Of a DNA stretch of 64,000 nucleotides, positions 45,161 through 54,198 are shown one piece after another. Made by a program: the position numbers and the translations under genes. Position 1 is the first letter of the stretch, and each line of letters starts with the position of its first letter. The stretch is taken from NCBI RefSeq assembly GCF_036855935.1, contig NZ_JASPFK010000001.1, positions 3,040,501 to 3,104,500 of the forward strand, in the 5' to 3' direction. The notes under the pieces are model-generated. The model was not told where the DNA came from, did no database searches, and was given only the letters and a program-made list of their open reading frames with translations. Origin of the DNA: Sphingomonas sp. LR60. GTDB taxonomy: Bacteria > Pseudomonadota > Alphaproteobacteria > Sphingomonadales > Sphingomonadaceae.

Positions 45161-45737
45161 CGCTGCCGAGCGCGAACAGCAGCGCATCACTCACCTCGTG
45201 CTCGGCGCGCCGCGCCCGCGCCGGAAGATCACCAGCAAGCGGAAAAAGACGAAGGCACCCGTCGTGCTGCTCGCTCCGGGCATTGAGGAACGCGTCCAGC
45301 TGCGCGAGGCATGGTCGCACAAGCAGGGTACGCCCGAGACGCACGCCTATGCCGCAGCGCTCGCCAAGCTCGACGGCTCACTTGCCCGGCTTCAGCGCTC
45401 CGGCGCGATCGATGCGCACCAGGCGGCGGCGGCCGAGCTGATCGTCGCAGCGCACGAGCGCATCACGGCCGACGTGGCGGTGCGGACGGCCAAGCTCGAG
45501 CCGCGCAGCTCCGGCGGCGGCGCGAACGCAGCGTCGGCCGAGAGGCTCGCCGCGGTGATCCTCGAGCGGCGCTACACCGAGTGGCGCGAGCGCGTTGGCC
45601 CGTTCGCCGCCATGATGCTTGCGATCATCGTCGACAACATGACGCTCAGCGCGGCGGCGCGGCGGTGGCGCATGTCCGATCGGCGAGCGCGCGGGCTCCT
45701 GGTCGACGCGCTCGATCAGTGGGGACGTGCCCGCTGA
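45123..45737 (+). CDS. Hypothetical prophage regulator-like protein
   Basis: The 204-aa product has a basic N-terminal part (RPRRKITSKRKKTKAPV), a helical middle, and a C-terminal region AMMLAIIVDNMTLSAAARRWRMSDRRARGLLVDALDQW that looks like a sigma-4-type helix-turn-helix. In phages, small proteins of this shape before the packaging genes often control late transcription, so that is a guess at its role. I recognise no specific family. Confidence 0.6.
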   Translation: MTNQNTAALPAFSAAEREQQRITHLVLGAPRPRRKITSKRKKTKAPVVLLAPGIEERVQLREAWSHKQGTPETHAYAAALAKLDGSLARLQRSGAIDAHQAAAAELIVAAHERITADVAVRTAKLEPRSSGGGANAASAERLAAVILERRYTEWRERVGPFAAMMLAIIVDNMTLSAAARRWRMSDRRARGLLVDALDQWGRAR

Positions 45738-45830
45738 CATAGGGGTGACCTTGTGGGCAGTGTCCCCAAGGTCACGGTGCGAAACGGTCGTGAGACCGGC
45801 ACAAACGACCCCGCCATAGTTGCGCCCATG

Positions 45831-45862
45831 AGCCCGCCTGCTCCCCGGAGCGGCGGGCTTTT
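45831..45862 (+). terminator. Rho-independent terminator
   Basis: GCCCGCC (45832-45838) pairs with GGCGGGC (45852-45858), and TTTT follows. It lies about 95 bp after the regulator-like gene and 16 bp before the next start, so the following genes may depend on antitermination or on their own promoter. Confidence 0.75.
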
Positions 45863-45878
45863 GCGTGGAGGTGTCCAG

Positions 45879-46169
45879 ATGCCCCTTCCCCCGGCTCCCG
45901 ACCACTCTGCGAGCGGACTTCGGCACCGTCGCGTCATCAACGCGGCGACCCAGCCGCGCCCGAACGTAGCAGACCAGCTCGAACGCCTTACCCCGCGCTT
46001 CGACGAGCTGGCCTACCGGGCGCGGTTGGCCAAAACCCAAGCTGATGTCGACGATATAGACGAGCTGGTCCTGAATTTCTGTCGGGATCTGCGCGCGGTC
46101 GTGCGGTCGCCGGCGCCCAAGGCGGCGCCGCTCTACGTCTCACCCGACGGAACCGGAGCGATGTTCTGA
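45879..46169 (+). CDS. Hypothetical prophage protein
   Basis: GGAGG seven bases before the ATG at 45879 fixes the start just after the terminator hairpin. The 96-aa product (MPLPPAPDHSASGLRHRRVINAATQ...RLTPRFDELAYRARLAKTQADVDDIDELVLNFCRDLRAVV...) has a central helical part. No family recognised. The stop shares one base with the next start (TGATG). Confidence 0.65.
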   Translation: MPLPPAPDHSASGLRHRRVINAATQPRPNVADQLERLTPRFDELAYRARLAKTQADVDDIDELVLNFCRDLRAVVRSPAPKAAPLYVSPDGTGAMF

Positions 46170-46339
46170 TGAAGACCGAACCGACCCGCCTGCGCGACAT
46201 CCTCGCCGCCGGCCACCCCGACAACGCGCTCGTCGGCGTGACAATCGGCATGCTGAAGGGCTGGGTCGCGCTCAACCCGGCCGCTGCCGACCTGGCCGCC
46301 ACGCCTTACGTCGGCACCGTGCAGAGCGCCGCCGCATGA
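46169..46339 (+). CDS. Small prophage ORF (56 aa)
   Basis: The ATG at 46169 shares a base with the previous stop, and the stop overlaps the next start as ATGA, so the ORF is well supported by coupling. The product is MKTEPTRLRDILAAGHPDNA...TIGMLKGWVALNPAAADLAATPYVGTVQSAAA. Function unknown. Confidence 0.65.
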   Translation: MKTEPTRLRDILAAGHPDNALVGVTIGMLKGWVALNPAAADLAATPYVGTVQSAAA

Positions 46340-46887
46340 CCAGCGCACCTGCCGCCAACCGGTTCGCGCTGCGCGACAACGCCACGCTCGAGAAGGCAAC
46401 GCCGCTGCTCCAGCGCTTCGCCCAGCTCGGCTTCGAGATCGCTGCTGCCGAGACGGCCCGCAACAAGCAGATCGCCGAGACCAACGCCATCGCAGACGAG
46501 ATCGTCGCCCCGCTGGTGCAGGAGCGTGAGCGCCTGCGCGCCTCGATCGAGCCGTGGTGGCGTCGCACCGGCTTCGGCATGCTGCCGGGCAAGCGCAAGA
46601 CCATGGAGCTGCTCGGCTGCATCATCGGGAGCAAGTCGGGCCGCAGCAAGCTCATGATCCCGGGCGACGACGAGGCAGCCGTGAAGGCCCTCAAGGCGTA
46701 TCGCTGGGGCAAGGACTTCATCCGCGTCACCGAGGCTGTCGACAAGGCGGCAGTGGGCGCGGCGCTCAAGGGGAAGAACGGCGATCGCCTGCGTGCGATG
46801 GGCTTCTATACGTCGACCCCAGGCGAAGAGTTCGTCCTGGAAGCCGGCGAGCAGCAGGGCACCGCCGGCAACGCCACGGCCGCCTGA
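46336..46887 (+). CDS. Host-nuclease inhibitor Gam-like protein
   Basis: The 183-aa product contains ATLEKATPLLQRFAQLGFEIAAAETARNKQIAETNAIADEIVAPLVQERERLRASIEPWW...GRSKLMIPGDDEAAVKALKAYRWGKDFIRVTEAVDKAAVGAALKGKNGD, the long helical hairpin typical of Mu-type Gam proteins. These bind DNA ends and block RecBCD-like exonucleases, as Ku does. There are no Mu transposase genes here, so it is best read as a stand-alone end-protection gene of a tailed phage. Confidence 0.82.
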   Translation: MTSAPAANRFALRDNATLEKATPLLQRFAQLGFEIAAAETARNKQIAETNAIADEIVAPLVQERERLRASIEPWWRRTGFGMLPGKRKTMELLGCIIGSKSGRSKLMIPGDDEAAVKALKAYRWGKDFIRVTEAVDKAAVGAALKGKNGDRLRAMGFYTSTPGEEFVLEAGEQQGTAGNATAA

Positions 46888-46891
46888 TCAG

Positions 46892-47248
46892 GTGGGCAAG
46901 CTCAAGGCGATCGGCAGCAACCTCTCGAGGCTCAAGCCAGCGCTCGGCAGCCTGCCACCCGTCGAGCGCACCGCCAGCGCCGAGCGCCAGCTCTTTTCGC
47001 CATGGCGTACCTGGTACAAGTCAGCACGATGGCGCGCCCTGCGCCTGCTCGCCTTCGCCCGGGACCTGTACACCTGCCAGTGGCCTGGCTGCGGCTTCAC
47101 GACCGCCAACACGTCGCTGCTGGTGGCCGACCACCGCAAGCCGCACCGCGGCGACGAAGGTCTGTTCTGGGACATCGACAACCTTCAGACGCTCTGCAAG
47201 CCGTGCCACGATCGACACAAGCAGCGGGCTGAGCGCCGCGGGGAGTGA
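46892..47248 (+). CDS. HNH endonuclease
   Basis: The GTG at 46892 starts a 118-aa product with YKSARWRALRLLAFARDLYTCQWPGCGFTTANTSLLVADHRKPHRGDEGLFWDIDNLQTLCKPCHDRHKQR. The two CxxC-type pairs and the ADHRKPH and CHDRHK motifs form the HNH active site and zinc site. Phage HNH proteins of this size beside terminase genes assist DNA packaging in HK97-type phages. The gap 47249-47474 to the terminase gene shows no clear feature. Confidence 0.9.
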   Translation: MGKLKAIGSNLSRLKPALGSLPPVERTASAERQLFSPWRTWYKSARWRALRLLAFARDLYTCQWPGCGFTTANTSLLVADHRKPHRGDEGLFWDIDNLQTLCKPCHDRHKQRAERRGE

Positions 47249-47474
47249 CGCCGGGGCTCCACCTTTCGGGTGGATCACGGCCTAGCCGTCGCCTGCGTGA
47301 GGATCGCTCCACCCCAGCTGCAGCCTGATTCCACGGCGCCGCTTGATTGGCAACCCGGGGGTGGGTCCGATCTCTAGGGGCGCCGCCTCCCGGGACCGGT
47401 CTCCGAGTCACGCAGAGAATTTTTCCTCGTCGGCGCCTTCGAGGTGCGCACTTTGAGGTCGGGGAGCTTGTTGA

Positions 47475-48044
47475 ATGGCTTCTCGTAAATCTGCTGCTGA
47501 ATGGTCGCGGATACAAAGTGAATACTTGTCGAGCGACGACTCGATCCGCGAAATAGCTGATCGGCACGAGATTTCCGAAGCAGCTATTCGGAAGAAAGCA
47601 AAGGCCGAGGGCTGGGATCGCCCGGTTCGCACCCGCAAACCGGTGCGCACTTTGCTGCCGGTACCGCGACCGGAGCCGACGGTGATCGAGCCGCGCGCGC
47701 CGGCCGAGCCGGTCGAAGCCGGCGCGATCGCCGACCACGGCCGGCAGCTGGTCGCCCGCATGTTCGACGAGCTCGACGCGATGACGAGCTACCAGGGCGA
47801 GCTCGAGGAGCTGATCGAGGTCGCGACCGCGAGCGACGAGGACGATCGCCGCCGCGAGGCGATGATGAAGGCGGTTTCGCTGCCCGCGCGCTCGCAGATC
47901 GCGAAGAACCTCGCGACGACGCTCAAGACGATCAACGAGGCGGCTGCGCCGGCGAAGGGGAAGAAGGCGCAGGCGCAGGAGCGCGCAGCCGCGGTTGGGC
48001 GCAAGTTCGGCGCGATCGGCGCGCCGACCAGGACGATCAACTGA
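47475..48044 (+). CDS. Terminase small subunit
   Basis: The 189-aa product begins MASRKSAAEWSRIQSEYLSSDDSIREIADRHEISEAAIRKKAKAEGWDRPVR, a helix-turn-helix that would recognise the packaging site. An acidic helical region follows (QGELEELIEVATASDEDDRRREAMMKAVSLPARSQIAKNLATTLKTINEAAA). Its place directly before the large subunit gene supports the call. Confidence 0.87.
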   Translation: MASRKSAAEWSRIQSEYLSSDDSIREIADRHEISEAAIRKKAKAEGWDRPVRTRKPVRTLLPVPRPEPTVIEPRAPAEPVEAGAIADHGRQLVARMFDELDAMTSYQGELEELIEVATASDEDDRRREAMMKAVSLPARSQIAKNLATTLKTINEAAAPAKGKKAQAQERAAAVGRKFGAIGAPTRTIN

Positions 48045-48045
48045 C

Positions 48046-49746
48046 ATGGCCGCCTGGTCGACCGCCTGCCCCGACTGGAAGGATCGGATCCGCGATCGCC
48101 GACCGCTAATCCCGTTCTCGCCGCTCTTCCCGGCGTCGGCCGAGGCGAAGATGGCGGTCTTCACCGCGCTACGCATCGCCGACCTGGGCGTGAACCCGGC
48201 GACCGACGAGACCTGGACGATCGGGGAATCGGCCGACGCCTGGCTGCTCGACTTCGCCGCTGCGATCTTCGGCGCGTACAACGCTGAAACGGGCGAGCAG
48301 ATGATCCGCCAGGGCATGCTGCTCGTGTCGAAGAAGAACACGAAGTCGACGATCGCCGCCGGCATCATGCTCACCGAGCTGATCTGCGGATGGCGGCCGT
48401 CGGACGAGAACCTGATCCTGGCGCCGACGATCGAGGTCGCCGGCAACAGCTTCAAGCCGGCCTGCGATATGATCCGCGCGGACGAGGAGATGAGCGACCT
48501 GCTCCACATCCAGGAGCACTACCGGCTCATCACGAACCGCGAGACCAAGGCGACGCTGAAGGTGGTCGCGGCCGACGCAGCGACGGTCTCGGGCAAGAAG
48601 GCCAGCCGGGTGCTCGTCGACGAGCTGTGGCTGTTCGGCAAGAAGGCCAACGCGGACTCGATGCTGCGGGAAGCGACCGGCGGCCAGGTCTCGCGGCCGG
48701 AAGGATATACGCTCTACCTCACGACGCAGTCGGACGAACCGCCCGCCGGCGTCTTCAAGGAGAAGCTCGCTTACGCCCGCGACGTGCGCGACGGCATCGT
48801 CGTCAACGATCAGTTCCTGCCGGTCCTCTACGAGTTCCCGCCTGAAATGCTCGCGGCCGACGAGCACCTGTTCCCGGCCAACTTCTATATCACCAACCCG
48901 AACCTCGGCCGATCGGTCAGCCAGAAGTGGCTCGAGAGCGAGTTCGCCGAGGTCGCCAACGCCGAGGACGGCACCAAGCAGGTCTTCTACGCCAAGCACC
49001 TCAACGTCGAGATCGGCGTCGGGCTGCGGCACGATGCCTGGATCGGCGCGACCTATTGGGCGCAGGCGAAAGCGGCGGTGGAGATCTGGGACGGCTCGAT
49101 CGAGCAGTTCCTCGAGCTGGTCGAGGTCGCGGTCGCCGGCATCGATGGCGGCGGCCTCGACGATCTGTTCGGCCTGGCGCTGCTCGGCCGCCTGCGCGCG
49201 GATCCGCGCACCTGGCTGATGTGGAACCATGCCTGGGCGCACCTCGACGTGTTCGAGCGCCGCAAGGATATCGTCAGCCGGCTCAACGACTTCGTCGCCG
49301 AGAAGACGCTGATCCGCTGCGAGGATCCGACACAGGACCTGGTCGAGGTCGCCGACGTGCTCGACCGCGTGCGCGAGGCGGGGCTGTTCCCGTCCGAGGC
49401 GGCGATCGGGCTGGATCCGCAAGGCGTCGCCGCGCTGGTCGACGAGGTTATCGGGCGCGGCTTCACGGCCGAGCAGCTGGTCGCGGTGCCGCAGGGCTTC
49501 CGCCTGACCGGCGCGATCAAGGGCACCGAGCGCAAGCTCAAGGACGGCACCCTGCTCCATGCGGGTCAGGGGCTGATGAATTGGTGCGTCGGCAACGCGA
49601 AGGTGGAGCCGCGCGGCAGCGCGATCCTCATCACCAAGCAGGTCTCCGGCACGGCGAAGATCGACCCGCTGCTCGCGGGCTTCAACGCCGTCGTGCTGAT
49701 GACCCGCAACCCGCGGGCCGACGCCTTCGAATATACGGGGATCTGA
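48046..49746 (+). CDS. Terminase large subunit
   Basis: This is the packaging motor ATPase and nuclease. The ATG at 48046 (MAAWSTACPDWKDRIRD) lies one base after the small-subunit stop. The 566-aa product has a variant Walker A region (LLVSKKNTKSTIAAGIMLTELI), the Walker B-like RVLVDELWLFG, and the C-terminal RNase H-like nuclease domain opening with VAGIDGGGLDDLFGLALLGR. The layout matches phage terminases of the HK97/Terminase_1 type. Confidence 0.93.
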   Translation: MAAWSTACPDWKDRIRDRRPLIPFSPLFPASAEAKMAVFTALRIADLGVNPATDETWTIGESADAWLLDFAAAIFGAYNAETGEQMIRQGMLLVSKKNTKSTIAAGIMLTELICGWRPSDENLILAPTIEVAGNSFKPACDMIRADEEMSDLLHIQEHYRLITNRETKATLKVVAADAATVSGKKASRVLVDELWLFGKKANADSMLREATGGQVSRPEGYTLYLTTQSDEPPAGVFKEKLAYARDVRDGIVVNDQFLPVLYEFPPEMLAADEHLFPANFYITNPNLGRSVSQKWLESEFAEVANAEDGTKQVFYAKHLNVEIGVGLRHDAWIGATYWAQAKAAVEIWDGSIEQFLELVEVAVAGIDGGGLDDLFGLALLGRLRADPRTWLMWNHAWAHLDVFERRKDIVSRLNDFVAEKTLIRCEDPTQDLVEVADVLDRVREAGLFPSEAAIGLDPQGVAALVDEVIGRGFTAEQLVAVPQGFRLTGAIKGTERKLKDGTLLHAGQGLMNWCVGNAKVEPRGSAILITKQVSGTAKIDPLLAGFNAVVLMTRNPRADAFEYTGI

Positions 49747-49748
49747 GC

Positions 49749-51041
49749 ATGGGAATGATGGACCGTGCTCGAGCAGCTGTTCGTGCCTGGCGCTATACGA
49801 GCAGCTCCGACGCGATCGTCGCCGGCGACGACGGCCTCAATGACACCGGCGGCATGACGGTGCTCAACCTGCTGGGCGCCGGCGGCCGCGGGGCGCCGAT
49901 GGGCGAGCACGAGGCGCTGAGCGTGCCGGCGGTGCTGCGCGCGCTGGAGGTCCTCTGCGGCCTCTTCGCCATGACGCCGTTCCATTATTACAAGCTGACC
50001 GATCAGGGGAAGGTGCGCGTCGACGATGCACCGCAGGCGCTGCTGTTCTCGACCAGCGCCAACTCGGTGCAGCCGGCGTTCCTGCTGAAGGAGCTGATGC
50101 TGGGCGACCTGCTGATGTGCGGGCGCTTCGGCAGCTACATTCACCGCGATCCCCTCTATCGGCCGATGGCGCTGTCGCGGCTGCTGCCGCACGCGATCGA
50201 GCCGGTCCAGCATTGGAACAAGGCCGACGGGCTCGAGGTCTTCTACGACGCCAGCCTGCCGGACGGCTCGCGCGAGCGGCTGACGCGCAACGACCTGTGG
50301 TTCGTGCCCGGCTTCAGCCGCGACGGCCTGCTCGGGCTCGATCGGCTCAAGCTGCTCTCCAACACCTTCGAGAACGCGGCGTCGACCAACGAGTTTGCGA
50401 CCCGCTTCTGGAACAACAACGCCCAGCCCTCGACCGTGCTGACCACCAAGGCGAAGGTCGGCGCCGACGAAAAGAAGCAGATCCGCGCCGATTGGCAGCA
50501 GCGCTTCGCCGGTCCGCGCAACGCCGGCGCGACCGCGGTGCTCGACCAGGAGATGAAGGCCGAGTTCCTCTCGCACAACAACAAGGAGGCGCAGTTCATC
50601 GAATCGCGCAGCTTCTCAGTTGTCGAGGTGGCGCGTGCGTTCGGCGTGCCGCCGCATGTGCTCTTCGAGCTGGCGCGCGCGACCTTCTCCAACATCGAGC
50701 AGCAGAGCCTCGAGCTCTACCTCTACACCATGCTCGGCCATTTCGGCCGCGCGCAGGCGCACATGACGCATCAGTTCGCTGAGCCGGGGCACTTCTTCGA
50801 GGCTAACCCGGATGCGCTGCTGAAGGGCGACATCAAGAGCCGGTACGAGGCCTATTCGATCGCGATCGACAAGGGGATCCTCAACCCGGACGAGGTTCGC
50901 AACCTCGAGAACCGCAACAAGCGGCCCGGCGGCGACGAGTACCGCGTCGGATCCGGCTCGACGCTCGAGAGCCAGCAGCCCTCCAAGCCGGTCGACCATC
51001 GCCCGCCGGCGCCCGCCCAGCCCCAAGAGGACGACGAATGA
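49749..51041 (+). CDS. Phage portal protein
   Basis: The portal is the dodecameric head vertex through which DNA enters. The 430-aa product, from the ATG at 49749, contains LSVPAVLRALEVLCGLFAMTPFHYY, LMLGDLLMCGRFGSYIHRD, VPGFSRDGLLGLDRLKLLSNTFENA and FGVPPHVLFELARATFSNIEQQSLELYLYTM, the familiar pattern of HK97-family portals. It follows the terminase gene and overlaps the protease gene by 4 bp. Confidence 0.93.
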   Translation: MGMMDRARAAVRAWRYTSSSDAIVAGDDGLNDTGGMTVLNLLGAGGRGAPMGEHEALSVPAVLRALEVLCGLFAMTPFHYYKLTDQGKVRVDDAPQALLFSTSANSVQPAFLLKELMLGDLLMCGRFGSYIHRDPLYRPMALSRLLPHAIEPVQHWNKADGLEVFYDASLPDGSRERLTRNDLWFVPGFSRDGLLGLDRLKLLSNTFENAASTNEFATRFWNNNAQPSTVLTTKAKVGADEKKQIRADWQQRFAGPRNAGATAVLDQEMKAEFLSHNNKEAQFIESRSFSVVEVARAFGVPPHVLFELARATFSNIEQQSLELYLYTMLGHFGRAQAHMTHQFAEPGHFFEANPDALLKGDIKSRYEAYSIAIDKGILNPDEVRNLENRNKRPGGDEYRVGSGSTLESQQPSKPVDHRPPAPAQPQEDDE

Positions 51042-51967
51042 AGCACCATGTGCTCGCTGCGATCCGGTCGCAGCCCTGGGCGATCATGCCCGGCTATCTC
51101 GAGGCGATCGAGGCGATCGCGCTGCGCGTCCTCGACGATCCGGCGGTGATGGCGCTCAAGGGCGACGGCCACCAGGAGCGCCAGGTCTCGGCAGTCGCCT
51201 CCATGGGCGCCCGCGCGCCGGCGACGCGCACCTCGATGCTGCGCGACGGTGTCGGCATGCTCCCGCTGCTGGGCCCGGTCTTTCCGCGCGCCAACATCAT
51301 GACGGAATATTCCGGCGCGGCATCGCTCGACGTTGCGGCTGCCGATCTGCGCGCGCTGCAGGCCTCGCCTGACGTGCGCCACATCCTCATGGTGATCGAC
51401 AGCCCGGGCGGCGCGGTTGCGCAGGTGAACGACTTCGCACGCCTGGTCGCGGCCTCGCCGAAGCCGGTGTCGGTTCACATCACCGGCCTGTGCTGCTCGG
51501 CTGCCTATTGGATCGGGAGCTCGGCCGCCGGCGGCATGAGCCTCGACCCGACCGGCGTCGTTGGCTCGATCGGCGTGCTGATCTCCACCTCCTACCAGGT
51601 CGAGCCGGACGCCAACGGCCGGCGCGACCTCGACATTGCCAGTTCCAACGCGCCGAACAAGCGGCCCGACCTCTCGAGTGAGGAAGGCCAGGCGCAGATC
51701 CGCCAGATGCTGGACGCGATCGAGGACGTCTTCATCGCGAACGTGGCGAAGGGCCGCGGCGTGACCGAGGCCGTCGTTCGCAACGAGTTCGGCAAGGGCG
51801 GCACCCTGACCGGAAAGGCGGCCAAGGCGGCCGGCATGGTCGACCGCATCGAGCCCGACGGCCTCGATGGGGCGATCCGCCGGCTCGCCAAGTCCGGCCC
51901 GGCAACGCCTCGGCGGACGGCCGCGGCGAACACCCTGGCTCTCGCGCAGATCCGCGCGAGAAGCTGA
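51038..51967 (+). CDS. S49-family prohead protease/ClpP-like peptidase
   Basis: This protease processes capsid or scaffold protein during head maturation. The 309-aa product has the SppA-type signature ILMVIDSPGGAVAQVNDFARLVAASPKPVSVHITGLCCSAAYWIGSSAAGGMSLDPTGVVGSIGVLIS. The nucleophile would be the Ser in LCCSAAYW near residue 152. The C-terminal Lys-containing stretch GKGGTLTGKAAKAAGMVDRI is typical. It uses the S49 rather than the U35 protease class. Confidence 0.9.
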   Translation: MKHHVLAAIRSQPWAIMPGYLEAIEAIALRVLDDPAVMALKGDGHQERQVSAVASMGARAPATRTSMLRDGVGMLPLLGPVFPRANIMTEYSGAASLDVAAADLRALQASPDVRHILMVIDSPGGAVAQVNDFARLVAASPKPVSVHITGLCCSAAYWIGSSAAGGMSLDPTGVVGSIGVLISTSYQVEPDANGRRDLDIASSNAPNKRPDLSSEEGQAQIRQMLDAIEDVFIANVAKGRGVTEAVVRNEFGKGGTLTGKAAKAAGMVDRIEPDGLDGAIRRLAKSGPATPRRTAAANTLALAQIRARS

Positions 51968-51989
51968 AACCCACCAAGGAGACGTGTCC

Positions 51990-53306
51990 ATGCGCATCAC
52001 CGCGCTCAAGACCAGCCTGGCGGCCGTCGTTGCATCGATGGACGGCATTCTGGCGACTGCTGCCAACGACAATACTCGCGACCTCACCGCCGAGGAGCAG
52101 ACCGCGTTCGACGCCAAGGCGGAGGAAGCCAAGGGCCTGCAGGCGAAGATCGCCCGCGAGGAAAACCTGCTGGCGCTGAAGTCGAGCGCCGCGGCGCCCG
52201 TCACGATCCCCGGCGCGACCAACACGCCTGGCACCCAGCCCGGGCGCGTGCCCGCGGCCGTTGCCGAGAAGCCGGAGCCCGGCGCGATGGTCGGCCGTGT
52301 GGCGCTCGCGATCGCGGCGACCGGCGGCGAGGACCAGCGCCGCATGGCCGACTATTCGCAGCAGGTCTGGGGTGACGAGACCGGCCAGATCGTCGCGAAC
52401 ATGGAGCAGGCGACCAACACCAAGGGCGGCTACCTGGTCGACACCGCGTACAGCCGCGACTTCATCGGCCTGCTGCGCCCGCGTGTCGTGATCCGCGCCG
52501 CCGGCGCGCGCTCGGTCCCGATGCCGGACGGCAACCTGACGATGCGCAAGCAGACCGGCAGCACCAACGCGGGCTATGTCGGCGAGCGCACGCCGGCGCC
52601 GACCACCGACCTGACCGTCGGCACGCTCAACATGTCGGCCAAGACGCTGCGCGCGCTGGTGCCGATCACCAACCAGCTGATCCGCCGCGCCTCGTACGGC
52701 GTCGACGCCATGGTGCGCGACGACCTGATCACCTCGGCCGCGATCAAGGAGGACATGCAGTTCCTCCGCGGCGCCGGCTCGTCGGTGGCCCCGACCGGCC
52801 TGCGCTCGCTGATCGTCGCCGGCAACGTGCTGACGATGACGGCCAACCCAACGCTGGTGACGGTGCGCTCGGACATGGCGCGCCTGAAGCTCAAGGTGGT
52901 CAACGCCAACGTGCCGCTGTCGAAGTGCGCGTACATCATGTCGCCGACCGTCAAGTCGTTCCTCGAGAACATCACCGACGGCAACGGCAACAAGGCGTTC
53001 CCGGAAGTCGCGGAGGGTCGCTTCGGCACCTACCCGATCTTCGAGACCACGTCGGTGCCGGACAATCTCGGCGCGGGCACGAACGAGTCGGAGGTCTACT
53101 TCGGCGACTTCGAGCAGTTCCTGATCGGCGACACCCAGCAGGTGACGCTCGCCGCTTCGGACAGCGCCGCCTACGACGACAACGGGACGATGCGCTCGGC
53201 GTTCTCCAACGACGAGACGGTGATCCGCCTCATCGAGGAGCACGACACCCAGCTGCGCTACGACGCCGCCTTCGCGGTGCTCACCGGCGTCACCTGGAAG
53301 CCGTAA
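51990..53306 (+). CDS. Major capsid protein (HK97 fold)
   Basis: The ATG at 51990 follows AAGGAG. The 438-aa product has an N-terminal helical region of about 110 residues (ITALKTSLAAVVASM...EEQTAFDAKAEEAKGLQAKIAREENL), which is likely a delta/scaffold domain removed by the protease. The HK97-like shell domain follows (YLVDTAYSRDFIGLLRPRVVIRAAGARSVPMPDGNLTMRKQTGST...YGVDAMVRDDLITSAAIKEDMQFLRGAG...RLIEEHDTQLRYDAAFAVLTGVTW). Confidence 0.92.
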   Translation: MRITALKTSLAAVVASMDGILATAANDNTRDLTAEEQTAFDAKAEEAKGLQAKIAREENLLALKSSAAAPVTIPGATNTPGTQPGRVPAAVAEKPEPGAMVGRVALAIAATGGEDQRRMADYSQQVWGDETGQIVANMEQATNTKGGYLVDTAYSRDFIGLLRPRVVIRAAGARSVPMPDGNLTMRKQTGSTNAGYVGERTPAPTTDLTVGTLNMSAKTLRALVPITNQLIRRASYGVDAMVRDDLITSAAIKEDMQFLRGAGSSVAPTGLRSLIVAGNVLTMTANPTLVTVRSDMARLKLKVVNANVPLSKCAYIMSPTVKSFLENITDGNGNKAFPEVAEGRFGTYPIFETTSVPDNLGAGTNESEVYFGDFEQFLIGDTQQVTLAASDSAAYDDNGTMRSAFSNDETVIRLIEEHDTQLRYDAAFAVLTGVTWKP

Positions 53307-53337
53307 CAGCTTCGCCGCCACCCACCATCACCACCCT

Positions 53338-53367
53338 CGAAGGGCGTCCGTAAGCGGGCGCCCTTCG
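53338..53367 (+). terminator. Hairpin after the capsid gene, probable partial terminator
   Basis: CGAAGGGCG (53338-53346) pairs perfectly with CGCCCTTCG (53359-53367), followed by CGTTT. It lies 31 bp after the capsid stop and could reduce transcription into the connector genes or stabilise capsid mRNA. Confidence 0.65.
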
Positions 53368-53385
53368 CGTTTCTGGAGAGCCATC

Positions 53386-53541
53386 ATGGCCGTCAAATTC
53401 CTCGAAGCCTGCCAGCAGGGCTCGCTTTACAACAAGGGCGAGATCGCCGGTTTCGACAAGGAAACCGAGAAGCGCCTGATCGAGCAGAAGTTCGCCGAGC
53501 CGTACAAGGCGCCGGCGGGCAAGACCGAGCCGGCCGCCTAA
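53386..53541 (+). CDS. Small head protein (51 aa), probable head decoration or completion
   Basis: The ATG at 53386 is preceded by GGAGAG. The product MAVKFLEACQQGSLYNKGEIAGFDKETEKRLIEQKFAEPYKAPAGKTEPAA has the pattern of small proteins that commonly follow the capsid gene in HK97-type phages. The next gene starts one base after its stop. A related, longer small protein lies at 55171 (similar YNKGEI.../RNFTAGE... core). Confidence 0.7.
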   Translation: MAVKFLEACQQGSLYNKGEIAGFDKETEKRLIEQKFAEPYKAPAGKTEPAA

Positions 53542-53542
53542 G

Positions 53543-53851
53543 ATGGCCGGCGTGGTGGGGAGCGATGGCACCGTGCTGACGCTCGCCGCCGCGCGCGAGC
53601 ACCTGCGCATCGGCAGCCAGCCGCTGGACGCTGGCCTGTTCGCCGCGGCCGAAGGACGCATCGAAGCGTTTCTCGGCCGCGAGCTGGTCGGTGCTACCGG
53701 CTGGGCGACCGCCGAGGAGGTCCCGGCGCTGGTGATCCACTGCGTCAAGCTCGCGCTGTCGGATCTGTTCGTGAACCGCGAAGCGCCCGAGCTTACCGAT
53801 GACCAGCTGCGCCCGATGATCGGCCGGCACATGGTGATCACGCTCGGATGA
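53543..53851 (+). CDS. Head-tail connector (gp6-like)
   Basis: The 102-aa product TLAAAREHLRIGSQPLDAGLFAAAEGRIEAFLGRELVG...EEVPALVIHCVKLALSDLFVNRE is the all-helical adaptor that binds the portal in HK97-like phages (QLRG/gp6 family). It is in the expected place after the capsid genes and overlaps the next gene by 4 bp. Confidence 0.85.
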   Translation: MAGVVGSDGTVLTLAAAREHLRIGSQPLDAGLFAAAEGRIEAFLGRELVGATGWATAEEVPALVIHCVKLALSDLFVNREAPELTDDQLRPMIGRHMVITLG

Positions 53852-54198
53852 TCGTCGTGCGCCCCAGCGAGCTGGACACGCCGGCGCGGCTCGAGCGGCC
53901 GATCGCCGACGATAGCTTCACCGGTGCCGGCTCCGGCGCATGGGCGCTGGTCGACGAGATCTGGATCGGGATCCGCGACCTGTTGCCAAGCCGGGGCGAG
54001 CAGACCGCCAATGGCGCTACCGTTGCCACGCGCCGTTCGCGCGTGCGCATGTATTTCCGCGACGACGTGACGCCAGACATGCGGCTGGTGACCGCCGATC
54101 GCACGATGCAGCTGGTATCCGAGCCGGCGATGCTCGGCCGGCGCTCCGGCCTCGAGCTCATGGTCGAGGATTACCGCCCGGCCGGGAACGCCGCCTGA
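53848..54198 (+). CDS. Head closure/head-tail adaptor protein
   Basis: The 116-aa product RPSELDTPARLERPIADDSFTGAGSGAWALVDEIWIGIRDLLPSRGEQTANGATVATRRSRVRMYFRDDVTPDMRLVTADRTMQLVSEPAMLGRRSGLELMVEDY matches the phage head-tail joining (SPP1 gp16-like) family of small beta-barrel proteins. It is part of a run of overlapping connector genes. Confidence 0.88.
   Translation: MIVVRPSELDTPARLERPIADDSFTGAGSGAWALVDEIWIGIRDLLPSRGEQTANGATVATRRSRVRMYFRDDVTPDMRLVTADRTMQLVSEPAMLGRRSGLELMVEDYRPAGNAA

Noticed and set aside
46336..46887. A Mu-like transposable phage, suggested by the Gam protein
   Set aside because: No MuA, MuB or Mor genes are visible, and the head and tail genes are of the HK97 siphophage type with TerS/TerL packaging.
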